The notes under the pieces: generated by a model
What the model was told of the DNA's origin: nothing
The model's database searches: none
Seen by the model: only the letters and a program-made list of their open reading frames with translations
Origin: an uncultured Bacteroidia bacterium
GTDB taxonomy: Bacteria > Bacteroidota > Bacteroidia > NS11-12g > UBA955
Assembly (NCBI GenBank): GCA_943789135.1
Contig: CALSSY010000019.1
Span: forward strand, 1 to 53,578
DNA: 53,578 bases
Direction of reading: 5' to 3'
Shown here: positions 18,264 to 28,400 of the stretch, one piece after another
Layout of the letters: each line of letters begins with the position of its first letter
Numbering within the stretch: the first letter of the stretch is position 1
Translations under genes and position numbers: made by a program

Positions 18264-19709
18264 ATGGGACACGGACATCACATTGAAATAAAACAAGAAA
18301 CGTTTTCGATGCCTTCCAAAGCGAAGAGCTTTACCATGATTCTTATGATCTTGGGATTGGTTCTTACCGGAATTGGCATAGCAACGATTGACAAAACAGG
18401 TGCGGGTCATGATGCGCATCAAACAAATACCGAACATTCTGCAACCGAATCTCATGAAGGTCATGAGGCTCACGAAGGAGGACATGAGGCACATGCTGAA
18501 TCAGAGCACGAATCTGGACATTCTGCCGATGCTGCTCATGAAGAGCATTCAAATGTAGATAATGAGGCCTTTGGTCCTCGTATTGAGTATCATGCACAGG
18601 AAAAGCCTTGGACTACTAAGATCTGGTCTAATTTACTCGTTGCGGGATACTATTTTACCATGATTTCTTTATGTGCTTTATTCTGGTATGCTATTCAGTA
18701 TGCAGCAAATGCAGGTTGGTCGGTAACAATCAAAAGAGTACCAGAGGCTATGCTTACCTTTATACCGATTGCATTTGTGGTTGTATTAATCGCATTGATA
18801 TTTGGAAAAGATAACATTTACCACTGGGCACATTACGAACATATGGGCTTAAAACCCGGTGATACGGGGTATGATAAAGTATTGGACGGTAAGTCGGGTT
18901 TTTTGAATACCAAAATGCTTTTCATTTTCCCAACTGTTTTAATCATTTGGTGGTACTTCCTAGGCAATAAATTACGCAGCCTATCTATTCAAGAAGATAA
19001 TGGACCTAAGGGCGATACATCTTTCTTTAAGAAATCCATTCGCTTTAGTGCTGCATTTTTGGTTACGTTTGGATTTTTAATCTCAATTTTGGCTTGGTTA
19101 TTCATGATGAGCGTAGACGCACACTGGTATTCAACCATTTTTGGAGTTTATAATTTCGCAACACATTGGGTAAGTAGCATTGCATTTATTGCTGTATTTG
19201 TTATTTATTTGAAGTCTCAAGGTCATTTAGGATTGGTAAACAAAGAGCATCAACACGACTTAGGTAAGTTTATGTTTGCCTTTACTGTGTTCTGGGCCTA
19301 CATTTGGTTATTCCAATACCTTTTGATTTGGTACGCACATATTCCAGAAGAAATGATGTACTACCAAATTCGATATGAAAATTACAAACCATTCTTCTTG
19401 GGTAATTTCATCCTGAATTTTGCGGTTCCTTTCTTGTTCTTATTGATGAGAAGTGCAAAAAGAAGCAATTGGGTATTCCCAGCGATTGCATCGGTTATGA
19501 TCATTGGTCACTATTTTGACGTGTGGTTCATGGTTATGCCAGGTGTATTCGGGCCGGGTGCACACATTGGATTGCTGGATATTGGAGTATTCTTATTCTT
19601 CTTAGGTCTTTTCGTATATTGGACATTGAACCAATTGCAAAAGAGAGGATTGGTTGCTATGAACCACCCATTCTTGGAAGAGTCTGTTTACCACGATACG
19701 GGAGTATAA
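18264..19709 (+). CDS. actF: Alternative complex III subunit F (second NrfD-like membrane subunit) with His-rich insert
   Basis: A 481-residue polytopic protein, the second NrfD-like subunit of ACIII, with about ten membrane segments. Residues about 45-95 form an extra-membrane stretch very rich in His, Glu and Ala (HEGHEAHEGGHEAHAESEH), between the first membrane helix and WTTKIWSNLLVAGYYF. Such a loop could bind metal, but this is inference. It is the last gene of the operon, with a strong terminator 19 bp after the stop. No cytochrome oxidase subunit follows, although oxidase genes often adjoin act operons. Confidence 0.9.
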   Translation: MGHGHHIEIKQETFSMPSKAKSFTMILMILGLVLTGIGIATIDKTGAGHDAHQTNTEHSATESHEGHEAHEGGHEAHAESEHESGHSADAAHEEHSNVDNEAFGPRIEYHAQEKPWTTKIWSNLLVAGYYFTMISLCALFWYAIQYAANAGWSVTIKRVPEAMLTFIPIAFVVVLIALIFGKDNIYHWAHYEHMGLKPGDTGYDKVLDGKSGFLNTKMLFIFPTVLIIWWYFLGNKLRSLSIQEDNGPKGDTSFFKKSIRFSAAFLVTFGFLISILAWLFMMSVDAHWYSTIFGVYNFATHWVSSIAFIAVFVIYLKSQGHLGLVNKEHQHDLGKFMFAFTVFWAYIWLFQYLLIWYAHIPEEMMYYQIRYENYKPFFLGNFILNFAVPFLFLLMRSAKRSNWVFPAIASVMIIGHYFDVWFMVMPGVFGPGAHIGLLDIGVFLFFLGLFVYWTLNQLQKRGLVAMNHPFLEESVYHDTGV

Positions 19710-19727
19710 TATTTAATATTACCATAT

Positions 19728-19764
19728 AAGAAAGGCCAACTCAAAGAGTTGGCCTTTCTTTATT
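19728..19764 (+). terminator. Rho-independent terminator of the act operon
   Basis: Perfect 15-bp inverted repeat AAGAAAGGCCAACTC / GAGTTGGCCTTTCTT around AAA, followed by TTATT. Its mirror symmetry could also serve the convergent gene ending at 19778. Confidence 0.9.
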
Positions 19765-19777
19765 ATTTCTCGATTGG

Positions 19778-21151
19778 CTATTTACTACTAATACTTTGGA
19801 TTGCTTTATTTAAAGCGATTACATCTTCTATTGAATTGCTTAATTGAGGTGTGATTCGAACCCCCTTGATTACTGGGTGATTTATGGCTACACTAAAAAT
19901 ATTGAATTCATCTTTCAATTTTAATGCAAGGTTTTCAGGTGATAGTCCCTTTATTGAAAAGGTGCTGATAGCACCTTGCCAAGGATTGTTTTGAATCGGA
20001 TGTTGGAACTCAATGTTCCTGGATTTAGTGTGGTCTATAACCTCGATTTTCTTTAAGGATATGTTAAACCCAGTTTTTTGTGATAAACTATTTAAACCGG
20101 ATTGATTTCCTTGCCAAATATATTTAAGATATAACAAGCGATTCAAACGGTTTTCTAAGCCAATTTTTTGATTGAATTCAATGGCTTTGCTCAAGCTCAT
20201 AATGCTCTGTATTGGACGTGTTCCGTGATGTTCGAATTTCCTAATGTCGTTGATTGATTTTGAATCATCACCCATTAAAGGCCAAATTTTGGGTATCCAG
20301 GATTGTCTTATATATAAACAACCCAATCCCAAAGGTGCGCCCGTCCATTTGTGTAAACTACTACCAATTATATCCGCATTAATATCACCGATTGTATCGG
20401 GTAAATGCGATAAGGCATGTGCCGCATCAACAACGATACAAATTTTGGCACTGGATTCTCTAATTTTAGAAATAAGTCGATGTATTGGTATGCCCATTCC
20501 ATTTAAATTAATAGGGTGGGTAAGAAGTACCATCTTCGTTTGTTTGGAAATTTTTGAAGTATATGCGTTAATAATCGCCTCTTCCCAATTAGCCATATCG
20601 ATTATAGGAAGATTTGCTACTTTTAATTTAATATTCCAACGTCTTTCGCACTGTTTAAAAGCTTCAACCATAGAACCGTAATCTTGATTCCCTATCAAAA
20701 CTTCATCGCCATTTTCCCACGGGAAGCCCATGATGGCGGTATTCAAACTCTCGGTTGTATTTCGTGTGAAGGCCAATTCATTTTCATCACATTTTTGGTA
20801 CAGAGCGAATATTTTTCTTGTTTCTTCGATGCGCGTTTCTTGTTCTGTCCGCATGAATACACTGTGTTTCGAATTGATTTCATTTTCGATTTCTTGATGA
20901 AAATTCAGAACGGGTAAGGCTTGATGACTGAAATATCCATTTTCTAAATTAATGATATTAGGGTTAGTTGGATAATATTTTTGAATTTCTCTCCAAACAG
21001 AATCATCGCTTGGATTTATCCTTTTCTGTGAATAATCCCATTCAATTTCTTTTGAATCTTGAATATTTGGAATTTTCGCCAAGGAAATGCCAGTAATTCC
21101 CCCAACACCAAGAGTAAAACCTGTTTTTTTGATAAATGAGCGTCTATCCAT
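19778..21151 (-). CDS. Exported aminotransferase class V-fold PLP enzyme (isopenicillin-N-epimerase-like)
   Basis: A 457-residue protein. It begins with a Tat-type signal (MDRRSFIKKTGFTLGVGG). The body is a class V PLP fold: TRNTTESLNTAIMGF binds the cofactor phosphate, VVDAAHALSHLP supplies the aspartate and histidine around the ring, and SSLHKWTGAPLGLG holds the Schiff-base lysine (about residue 268). The family includes isopenicillin N epimerase-like and cysteine desulfurase-like enzymes, and the substrate cannot be assigned. A Tat leader fits export of a folded PLP enzyme. Monocistronic, convergent with act and divergent from valS (96 bp between starts). Confidence 0.82.
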   Translation of the reverse strand: MDRRSFIKKTGFTLGVGGITGISLAKIPNIQDSKEIEWDYSQKRINPSDDSVWREIQKYYPTNPNIINLENGYFSHQALPVLNFHQEIENEINSKHSVFMRTEQETRIEETRKIFALYQKCDENELAFTRNTTESLNTAIMGFPWENGDEVLIGNQDYGSMVEAFKQCERRWNIKLKVANLPIIDMANWEEAIINAYTSKISKQTKMVLLTHPINLNGMGIPIHRLISKIRESSAKICIVVDAAHALSHLPDTIGDINADIIGSSLHKWTGAPLGLGCLYIRQSWIPKIWPLMGDDSKSINDIRKFEHHGTRPIQSIMSLSKAIEFNQKIGLENRLNRLLYLKYIWQGNQSGLNSLSQKTGFNISLKKIEVIDHTKSRNIEFQHPIQNNPWQGAISTFSIKGLSPENLALKLKDEFNIFSVAINHPVIKGVRITPQLSNSIEDVIALNKAIQSISSK

Positions 21152-21233
21152 TTTAAATTATAATTACAAGATACATAGATTTTTCTGGTTTAATAAACCA
21201 TAAGTAAGAACCGCGTACTTCCGTAAAATTCAG

Positions 21234-21241
21234 TAATTTTG
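21234..21241 (+). promoter_or_regulatory. -7 box of valS (TAATTTTG), 6 nt before the ATG
   Basis: TAATTTTG followed by CGCCCA and ATG at 21248. Full TAnnTTTG match, predicting a leaderless valS mRNA. No -33 TTG is visible at 17-23 nt upstream. Confidence 0.6.
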
Positions 21242-21247
21242 CGCCCA

Positions 21248-23847
21248 ATGGAAATCTCTGCAAAATACAATCCCTCAGAAATTGAGAATAAATGGTATGA
21301 ATACTGGTTGAAGGAAGGTTTTTTCAAATCTACACCTGATGGCCGTGAGCCATATACCGTTGTGATTCCTCCGCCAAACGTTACTGGGGTATTGCATATG
21401 GGGCACATGTTGAATAATACCATTCAAGATGTGTTGGTACGTAAAGCGCGTATGGAAGGGAAGAATGCATGTTGGGTTCCAGGCACCGATCATGCTAGTA
21501 TTGCTACGGAGGCTAAAGTGGTTAATCTCTTAAAATCTAAGGGAATTGATAAGTCAAATATCTCGAGAGATGAATTTCTAACCCATGCATGGGAATGGAA
21601 GGAAAAATACGGTGGAATTATACTTGAACAATTAAAGAAATTGGGGGCAAGTTGCGATTGGGATAGAACCCGATTCACAATGGAACCAAAACTCAGTGAT
21701 GCTGTAAGAGATGTATTTGTGGATCTTTACGAAAAGGGATTGATTTATCGAGGAACTCGAATGGTCAATTGGGATCCTCAAGGAAAAACAACCCTTTCAG
21801 ATGAGGAAGTGATTTTCAAGGAAGTAAAGGATTCACTTTATTATATAAAGTATGTTGGGGTTGATTTTGAAGGTTATTTGGAAGTAGCCACAGCTCGACC
21901 CGAAACGATCGCGGGTGACGTTGCTATTTGCGTGAATCCGAATGATGAAAGATATGCGCATTTAATTGGAAAGAAAGTAAACGTGCCCTTAATTAATCGC
22001 GAGGTGACGATAATTGAAGATTCCTATATTGACATTGAATTCGGTACTGGCGTTTTAAAGGTAACGCCCGCTCATGATATACACGATTATGAAATAGGCT
22101 TAAAAAACAATCTTCAAGTAATAGATACGCTTAATGAAGATGGAACCATTTCTGAGGCCGGTCAATTGTTTGTTGGAATGGATCGATTTGAGGCTCGTAA
22201 AGAATGGGTAAAAGCCTTAACTGAAGCCGATTTATTAATTAAAGTAGAAGATTATACGCACAACGTAGGATGCAGTGAAAGAACCGATGCAGTTGTCGAG
22301 CCCAGAATCAGTACGCAGTGGTTTTTAAACATGAAGGAATTTATGAAGAAAAACCCTCAGGTACTAGATGCGGTAATGAACGATGAAATAAAGTTCTTCC
22401 CTGAGAAGTTAAAGAATACCTATAAACATTGGATTGAGAATATTCGTGATTGGAATATTTCTAGACAATTATGGTGGGGACACAGAATACCTGCTTTTTA
22501 TGCTCCAGATGGATCGTTTGTTGTTGCGAAAAATGCCGAAGAAGCCGTTTTGAAGTTTGGCGAAAAAAACAAATCTATAACTATCGAGGAACTCCAACAG
22601 GATGAGGACGTATTAGATACATGGTTCAGCAGTTGGTTATGGCCAATTTCGGTATTTGACGGTTTTGAATCCGAAGAAGAGGTTTCTTATTATTATCCAA
22701 CGAATGATTTGGTTACCGCTCCTGAAATTATGTTCTTCTGGGTGGCTAGAATGATCATGGCTGGATATGAATACCGCGGTGAAATGCCATTTAAGAATGT
22801 GTATTATACCGGTATTGTTCGTGATAAATTAAGGCGGAAAATGTCTAAAAGTTTGGGTAATAGTCCAGATCCACTAGATTTAATAGCATCGCATGGAGCG
22901 GATTCGGTTCGTTTAGGTATGTTGCTTTGTGCTCCAGCTGGAAATGATATCTTGTTTGATGAGTCGCAAATAGAACAAGGCAGAAACTTCTGTAATAAAA
23001 TTTGGAATGCGTTTCGTTTAATAAAGTCCTGGGAATCCGATGCTGTTGCTCTCAGAGAATATGAATCTGAAACAATTAATTGGTTCTCCTTGCGAATGTC
23101 TTCAGTAATTTCCGAGAATGAAGCCCATTTCAAAGAATTTAGATTGTCAAATGCATTGATGAATCTTTACAAATTAATTTGGGACGATTTTTGTAGTACC
23201 TATTTGGAAGGTGTTAAACCTGCTTATGGCTCAAAAATCTCTGCCGATGCATTGAGCGCTTCTCAAGAATTCATGGACGCTTTAATGAAAGCGATACATC
23301 CCTTTATGCCGTTTATTTCGGAGGAAATACATCAAGAATTAGGGATTGACCAGACCGCCTGCGTAGTTTCTAAATACCCCGATTTTGTTAAATCGCACAA
23401 TAGCGATTTAGAATTGGTTTTACAGCTATTACAGAAATTCGAGGTATCCGAGCACAACATCAATTATCTCCAAAAATTGAATTTAAGGTATGGCTCAGAA
23501 ATGCTTTGCCCGAAATTGATACCTATAAAAGCATGATAGGGAAATTAGCCAATGTGGCTTGGCAATCTGGTGAAACAGGCGAAGGCAATTTCGTTATGAT
23601 TCCGTTGAAAAATATGGAGATGTGGGTCGAGTTAGAGATTGAAATTAACAAGGAAGAAGAAATTGCTAAGATTGATAAAGAAATAGCTCATCTTGAAGGG
23701 TTTTTGACAGGAATCATGAAGAAGCTCGGTAATGAAAAATTCATGAGCAATGCAAAGCCTGATGTTATTGAACGAGAGATGCAAAAGAAAGCCGATGCAG
23801 AAAGTAAAATTCAAAACCTCCTGCATCAGAAAAAACAGCTTTCCTAA
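21248..23847 (+). CDS. valS: Valyl-tRNA synthetase (one frameshift)
   Basis: Class I synthetase charging tRNA-Val. The HIGH motif is present as LHMGHMLN and the KMSKS motif as [14 protein letters not shown]. The editing domain ([15 protein letters not shown]) and the C-terminal coiled-coil arm ([20 protein letters not shown]) are both seen. Total length is about 867 residues, normal for the family. The frame breaks near 23418-23421 in a TTTT run, where one base seems missing; corrected, it reads [20 protein letters not shown] into the arm. The ATG at 21248 is preferred to a TTG at 21239 that belongs to the -7 box. The stop lies 7 bp from the end of the convergent peroxidase-like gene. Confidence 0.93.
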
Positions 23848-23854
23848 CCTGAAA

Positions 23855-25180
23855 TTATTTTCTGGTGATTAGATTCTTGTTGTGGTAATGACCAACGGCA
23901 TTGCCCAGGTTTTTACCGTACTCCATTCCTTCGCGGAAATGGATTCCACCGTATATTCTGCTCATACATGCTTCATCGCTGGCTTCTCTGAAATTTTTGA
24001 ATGTTCTAGCTCCTAGACCGAATTCAAATTCTGCAGAATCTGTAAAGGAGTATTCCCCAAACATATCGGTAAGGACCGTAGCTGCGGCTGAAGAAACCAC
24101 ACTATGTGCTGACGGGTATTCAGGGAAAGATGGCGTTTCTATTAACGGTAACCAAGAAGAGTCAATATGACGTTGGATCACGGTTACAGGACGAATATAT
24201 TCATAGGTGTATTTTGCATCCCATACAGCAATGAATCCATCGAACATTACCGATGAAATACGTAACATCCCCTCAGCGGATTGGAATAAGTCGTACTTTT
24301 TTTCGCGAGCAACGGTTGAGAACATGGAAAGCCAATGTCCAGCGGGTGAAACTTTTAATACTTTAATAGTGGCATGTCCATAGTGAAAGGTACTACTTGG
24401 ATTGTCATCCCAATATCTAGCGGTTAGTAATTTTTGTGAATCCGTATGAATTACCGTTTCGTAAATTTCTCTCATCAGTTCGTTGAATTTTGGATTTTTC
24501 CCCAGATTATAGGGAGTGGGAACGGGCAAACTATCAAAAAACTGATGAGAAGATTTGATATAGGATGGACGTACTTTTCTCCATTGTGGTTCTATAGCTT
24601 GCATATACTCTTTAGGTGTTGGTTTCCAAAATTCGTCAGAAGCCTTTGTAGTATATAAATCCGTGCCTCTGATTTGTGCAAATGTATCACCGCTGGCCCA
24701 AAGTAGAATATTCTTGCTCACGGTATCGCCCCAAGCGATACTTTGGTTGAAAATTTGATTCGATAACGTCTTCTTATAGAAATTAAGTTTACGATTTTGA
24801 AAAGCGAGAATGGAATCTTCTTTATAAACAAGGTCTAAAGCGGTTTGGGTATAAGCGCGCAATGCAGCTAGGTCTAAACAAATACCAAGCGAGGTGTCTA
24901 TCTGACTTATTTGGTTGAAATCATTGAATTGCCCAACGGTAGATACCAATTCAGTATTGAAAGGCCTCACGGCTTCGTAGGCAGCCACTGTCGAGTAAAA
25001 ATATCGTCTAGAAGCAACAGGAGGGGTAACACCATCAAGCACAACTGCGTTTTGAATAGCCAAATTACATTCAGAGAGAATGTCATTATTAATGATGATT
25101 TTGGCTTTATCACTTGAGGGGGAACAACCTGAAGCAAATAATATAACTATAGATCCTAATAGGGGTAAGGTGAATTTCAT
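23855..25180 (-). CDS. Vanadium-haloperoxidase/PAP2-superfamily lipoprotein
   Basis: About 441 residues with a lipoprotein signal (LGSIVILFASGC). The vanadate/phosphate pocket of the acid phosphatase and haloperoxidase superfamily is complete: KYTYEYIRP (K-x6-RP), YPSAHSVVS (PSxH), and SRIYGGIHF (S-R-x5-H), with spacings of about 24 and 48 residues. The length and the YPSAHS variant fit vanadium-dependent haloperoxidase-like bacterial proteins better than small PAP2 phosphatases. Whether it halogenates or dephosphorylates cannot be told from sequence. The ATG at 25180 is chosen because the TTG at 25189 is part of the TATCTTTG promoter box exactly 6 nt upstream. Confidence 0.85.
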   Translation of the reverse strand: MKFTLPLLGSIVILFASGCSPSSDKAKIIINNDILSECNLAIQNAVVLDGVTPPVASRRYFYSTVAAYEAVRPFNTELVSTVGQFNDFNQISQIDTSLGICLDLAALRAYTQTALDLVYKEDSILAFQNRKLNFYKKTLSNQIFNQSIAWGDTVSKNILLWASGDTFAQIRGTDLYTTKASDEFWKPTPKEYMQAIEPQWRKVRPSYIKSSHQFFDSLPVPTPYNLGKNPKFNELMREIYETVIHTDSQKLLTARYWDDNPSSTFHYGHATIKVLKVSPAGHWLSMFSTVAREKKYDLFQSAEGMLRISSVMFDGFIAVWDAKYTYEYIRPVTVIQRHIDSSWLPLIETPSFPEYPSAHSVVSSAAATVLTDMFGEYSFTDSAEFEFGLGARTFKNFREASDEACMSRIYGGIHFREGMEYGKNLGNAVGHYHNKNLITRK

Positions 25181-25186
25181 AGTATT

Positions 25187-25194
25187 CAAAGATA
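25187..25194 (-). promoter_or_regulatory. -7 box TATCTTTG, 6 nt before the ATG at 25180
   Basis: The minus strand reads TATCTTTG then AATACT then ATG. It immediately follows the T tract of the terminator of the 48-residue gene, so end and restart signals are fused. The mRNA is predicted leaderless. Confidence 0.6.
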
Positions 25195-25229
25195 AAAAAA
25201 GAAAAGCCGCTATGTGTTAACATAGCGGC
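25190..25229 (-). terminator. Rho-independent terminator of the 48-residue protein gene
   Basis: Nine-bp stem GCCGCTATG / CATAGCGGC (25206-25229) around a 6-nt loop. On the minus strand a T-rich tail (TTTTCTTTTTTT) follows down to 25193. Confidence 0.85.
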
Positions 25230-25254
25230 GAAATATCATAATTTAGAAATAATC

Positions 25255-25401
25255 TTATTTGTCTTCTAAGATTATTCCAGATTCGTTCTTATAAGGACTA
25301 GCTATCTTCACGTATTCCTTTAGGCGCTTAATGTTCTGAACACGTACGGTGGCTTTTGAACGGTTTTTAGCTTCTTTTCTTTTTAATCTAGTTACTGCCA
25401 T
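25255..25401 (-). CDS. Small basic protein, 48 residues, function unknown
   Basis: The frame encodes MAVTRLKRKEAKNRSKATVR followed by VQNIKRLKEYVKIASPYKNE and SGIILEDK. The N-terminal two thirds are strongly basic (many Lys and Arg) and the tail is acidic, as in small ribosomal or RNA-binding proteins. Support for a real gene: the best promoter in the window (TTTG-N18-TATATTTG) 16 nt before the ATG, and a strong terminator 25 bp after the stop. It is therefore a separate, probably well expressed transcript. I have an impression that similar short ORFs recur in Bacteroidota but cannot confirm this; ribosome or nucleoid association is inference. Confidence 0.75.
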   Translation of the reverse strand: MAVTRLKRKEAKNRSKATVRVQNIKRLKEYVKIASPYKNESGIILEDK

Positions 25402-25417
25402 GGCTCAATTATTTCTG

Positions 25418-25447
25418 CAAATATAACACAATCCATTTTTTTTCAAA
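25418..25447 (-). promoter_or_regulatory. Promoter of the 48-residue protein gene (TTTG-N18-TATATTTG)
   Basis: Minus strand: TTTG at 25447-25444, an 18-nt spacer, TATATTTG at 25425-25418, then 16 nt to the ATG. Both elements match the Bacteroidota consensus. The -33 element overlaps the stop codon of the upstream FG-GAP gene. Confidence 0.75.
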
Positions 25448-28400
25448 AAGAAATATCTAGATTTTCCCAAGTTTCTTTTCCTAGAAGTCGGAATGAAAGC
25501 GACTTGATATTATCATCGACAATTACCCGTTTTGAATTACTGCTCATATAGCCAGATCCTTGATTAATAACCAATTTGCGTTTTGCTCCATTCTTAAGTG
25601 TTGCAATAGCTTCAATCACGTTGTTTTTGACGGCGATGGATTTTGATTTGTTGGATTTCAATTTGAAGGTTTTTACAAAATCGTTGTTTTGGGTACTTAT
25701 CACATATACATTGTCACCATTTTGTGTAACGATCATGCCCCTTCCATCTCCAGGCAAGTGCAATCCCGACTCGATGCCATTTAAATATTTAAAACCAGCA
25801 CCTCCTTGATTCAATAATACTCCACCACTTAATGCATCGTCAGGCCCATGTTGATCACGGGTGTATTTGTTATTTCCGTTGAATACAACATCCAAATAGC
25901 CATCATGATTAACGTCTAAGCTTTGCATCCCGTAAATGGGTCCCAATTGAGTTTCAAAGGGCAAGGGTTGAATATTAAAAACACCGCCGTTATTTACCAA
26001 TAATAGATGTTGAAACTCATTGGCAAACATTTGATTGTCATTTAATTTATCACCAAATATATCCTCCATGGTTTGGTTCATAAAAGAGGAATACGTTGTA
26101 TATTTTTTGCCCATGTATTTGGGAACTACTTGAGCCATTTCATCTAAGGAATAAAGAGGGTAGCGTTGACCACCCTTGGTATAACTCATGAAGAAATCCG
26201 TTCTTCCATTTCCATCGATATCGGTCCAATAAACATGAACGGGTTCGTTTTGAGACGCTCTAATAAAACTGTTGTTGCCTTTATTTGATATAATATAATC
26301 CATATCACCATCGTTGTCCATGTCAAGTGGACAGATGCTGTTGAACCAACCTGAACGGTCGAATGTTTTGGTTTCTTTCGATACAAATTCAAATTTCCCA
26401 CCCGTATTTTTCATGAATATTATAGGTGTGTATTCCCCGACTAACATCAAGTCAGGTTTGTTATCGTTATTATAATCGGTAAAAATTGCCTCGCAAATCA
26501 ATCCAGGCATAAACAGGGCAGGGGCATCGCTTTCGGTGGCGTCAATAAATTTCCCACCCTCGTTTTTTAATAGGTAGCTTCTTACTTGGATATTGGGGTA
26601 GTTTCCGGGCAGTATCCTGCCTGCAACAAATAAATCCAGGTCGCCATCTTGATCGTAGTCTGCCGATGAAATGCTATTGCAGCTGCCAATTACATTAGGG
26701 AGTCTGTTGGTTTCGTCTTTGAATACCCCAGATCCATTATTAATATACAATCGGTGTGTGATAAGAATTATTGGGCCATGATAACTCAGAGCCGCCAACC
26801 GCAATGTAAAGGTCTAAATCTCCATCTTGATCTATATCAAAAAAATGGGAAGCGGTAATATCAACTTTGATTTCTCTCCATGATTGAGATGGGCCTAACT
26901 TATATCCACCGGTTGGAGTTCCCAAAAACAAACTCGATTTTCCCGAACCATCACCAATAAACACATCTTCAATACCATCGCCATTTACATCACCAGCGCT
27001 TATTCCAGGACCTTGCATTGTGTAACGGTGAGGTAATAAAGGTTCTCTTTTGTAATCTGGAGTTTCTAAATCTGTATGTTTGAACTTCAGGCCGTCATTA
27101 ACAGGTTCGAAATAAAGTTCGGTTTTGGTGCTCTTGATTTTATTTTTGAACTCTGGATTGTAAGCCAGAGATTCGATTTTAATGGTTTGCGTTCTGTTTA
27201 TTTCCTCCACTGAGATTTTTGCAAGTTCACCGGTTAATTTTTGTAAGTAAATTTCGGGTAACTCTTTAGATTGACCAAGACCAATATGGAAAATCGGATC
27301 TGAAGAACTTAAATATCCTCGATTACTGAAGTTTTGAAACAATCTAAAGCTTCCATCCTCATTTTTAACCCATAATTTAATTCCTTCAATAGTCTTATTT
27401 GTCTCAGAAACTAATTTGATATTGACAAATTTGTTGGCATTTCCGTTGTTTTTGTATATCAGTGCTTCCTCGCCTTGATTACAAACCACCAAGTCGATAT
27501 TTCCATCGCCATCTAAATCTCCCAATGCTGCACCTGTGCTTAACGTGGATTCATCCAATCCCCAATCTGCAGCTTTATTAATCATCCCTTTTGAAGTTCC
27601 CTCGAAAAGATAATTTTGGAGTTTTTCAAAGGGAAGCATTTTTAGAACGTCTTCATGATTGATTTTGCCGTTTTTTGTTTGTTGCTTTCTATTTTGAAAT
27701 AAGACAAAATCCAAGTCCGTAACATCTCGGTAATAACCGTTACTTACAAACAAATCTTGCTTGGTATCGTTGTTAAAATCACAAAATAGGGCAGACCAAC
27801 TCCAGTCAGTTCGAGCAACATCGTATAAAAACCCTAAATCAGAAAAGGTACCATTCCCTTGGTTTACATTTAATGTGTTGTGCATGTATTGCGGACCATA
27901 ACCGTGCAATGTGCTCACTCTAACATAGTCGTAGTCCTTAGCACCCATTAATCTCATATATCGATCTGTTTTCTCAGGCAGCATATCTAACGTGATAAAA
28001 TCGAGTTTTCCATCGTTATTGATGTCTGCGGCATCCGATCCCATAGAATTTATACTGCTGTGTTTTAATCGTGAATAGCATTCATCTTTGAAGGTACCAT
28101 CCCCTTGATTGATGTAGAAATAATCGGGTATGTGGTAGTCATTACACACGTATAAATCTATGTAGCCATCGTCATTGAAATCACCAGGCGTAACGCTTAG
28201 GCAATATCCACCAGCCTTCATGCCCGCTTTTTCTGTTATTTCTTGGTATTTATCGCCAAGATTTTCGTAGAATCTCTGTGCGGAATTATCGGTCATTTTG
28301 AAAGTCTTACTGAAATCAATATTGATATCAGAAAAGTATTCAAGTGCATGATTTCCCACATATAAATCCAAATCGCCATCGTTGTCAAAATCAAAGAAAC

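Noticed and set aside
20244..20681. A 145-codon plus-strand frame inside the PLP enzyme gene
   Set aside because: Opposite strand of conserved PLP motifs, no promoter box and no similarity to any family I know.
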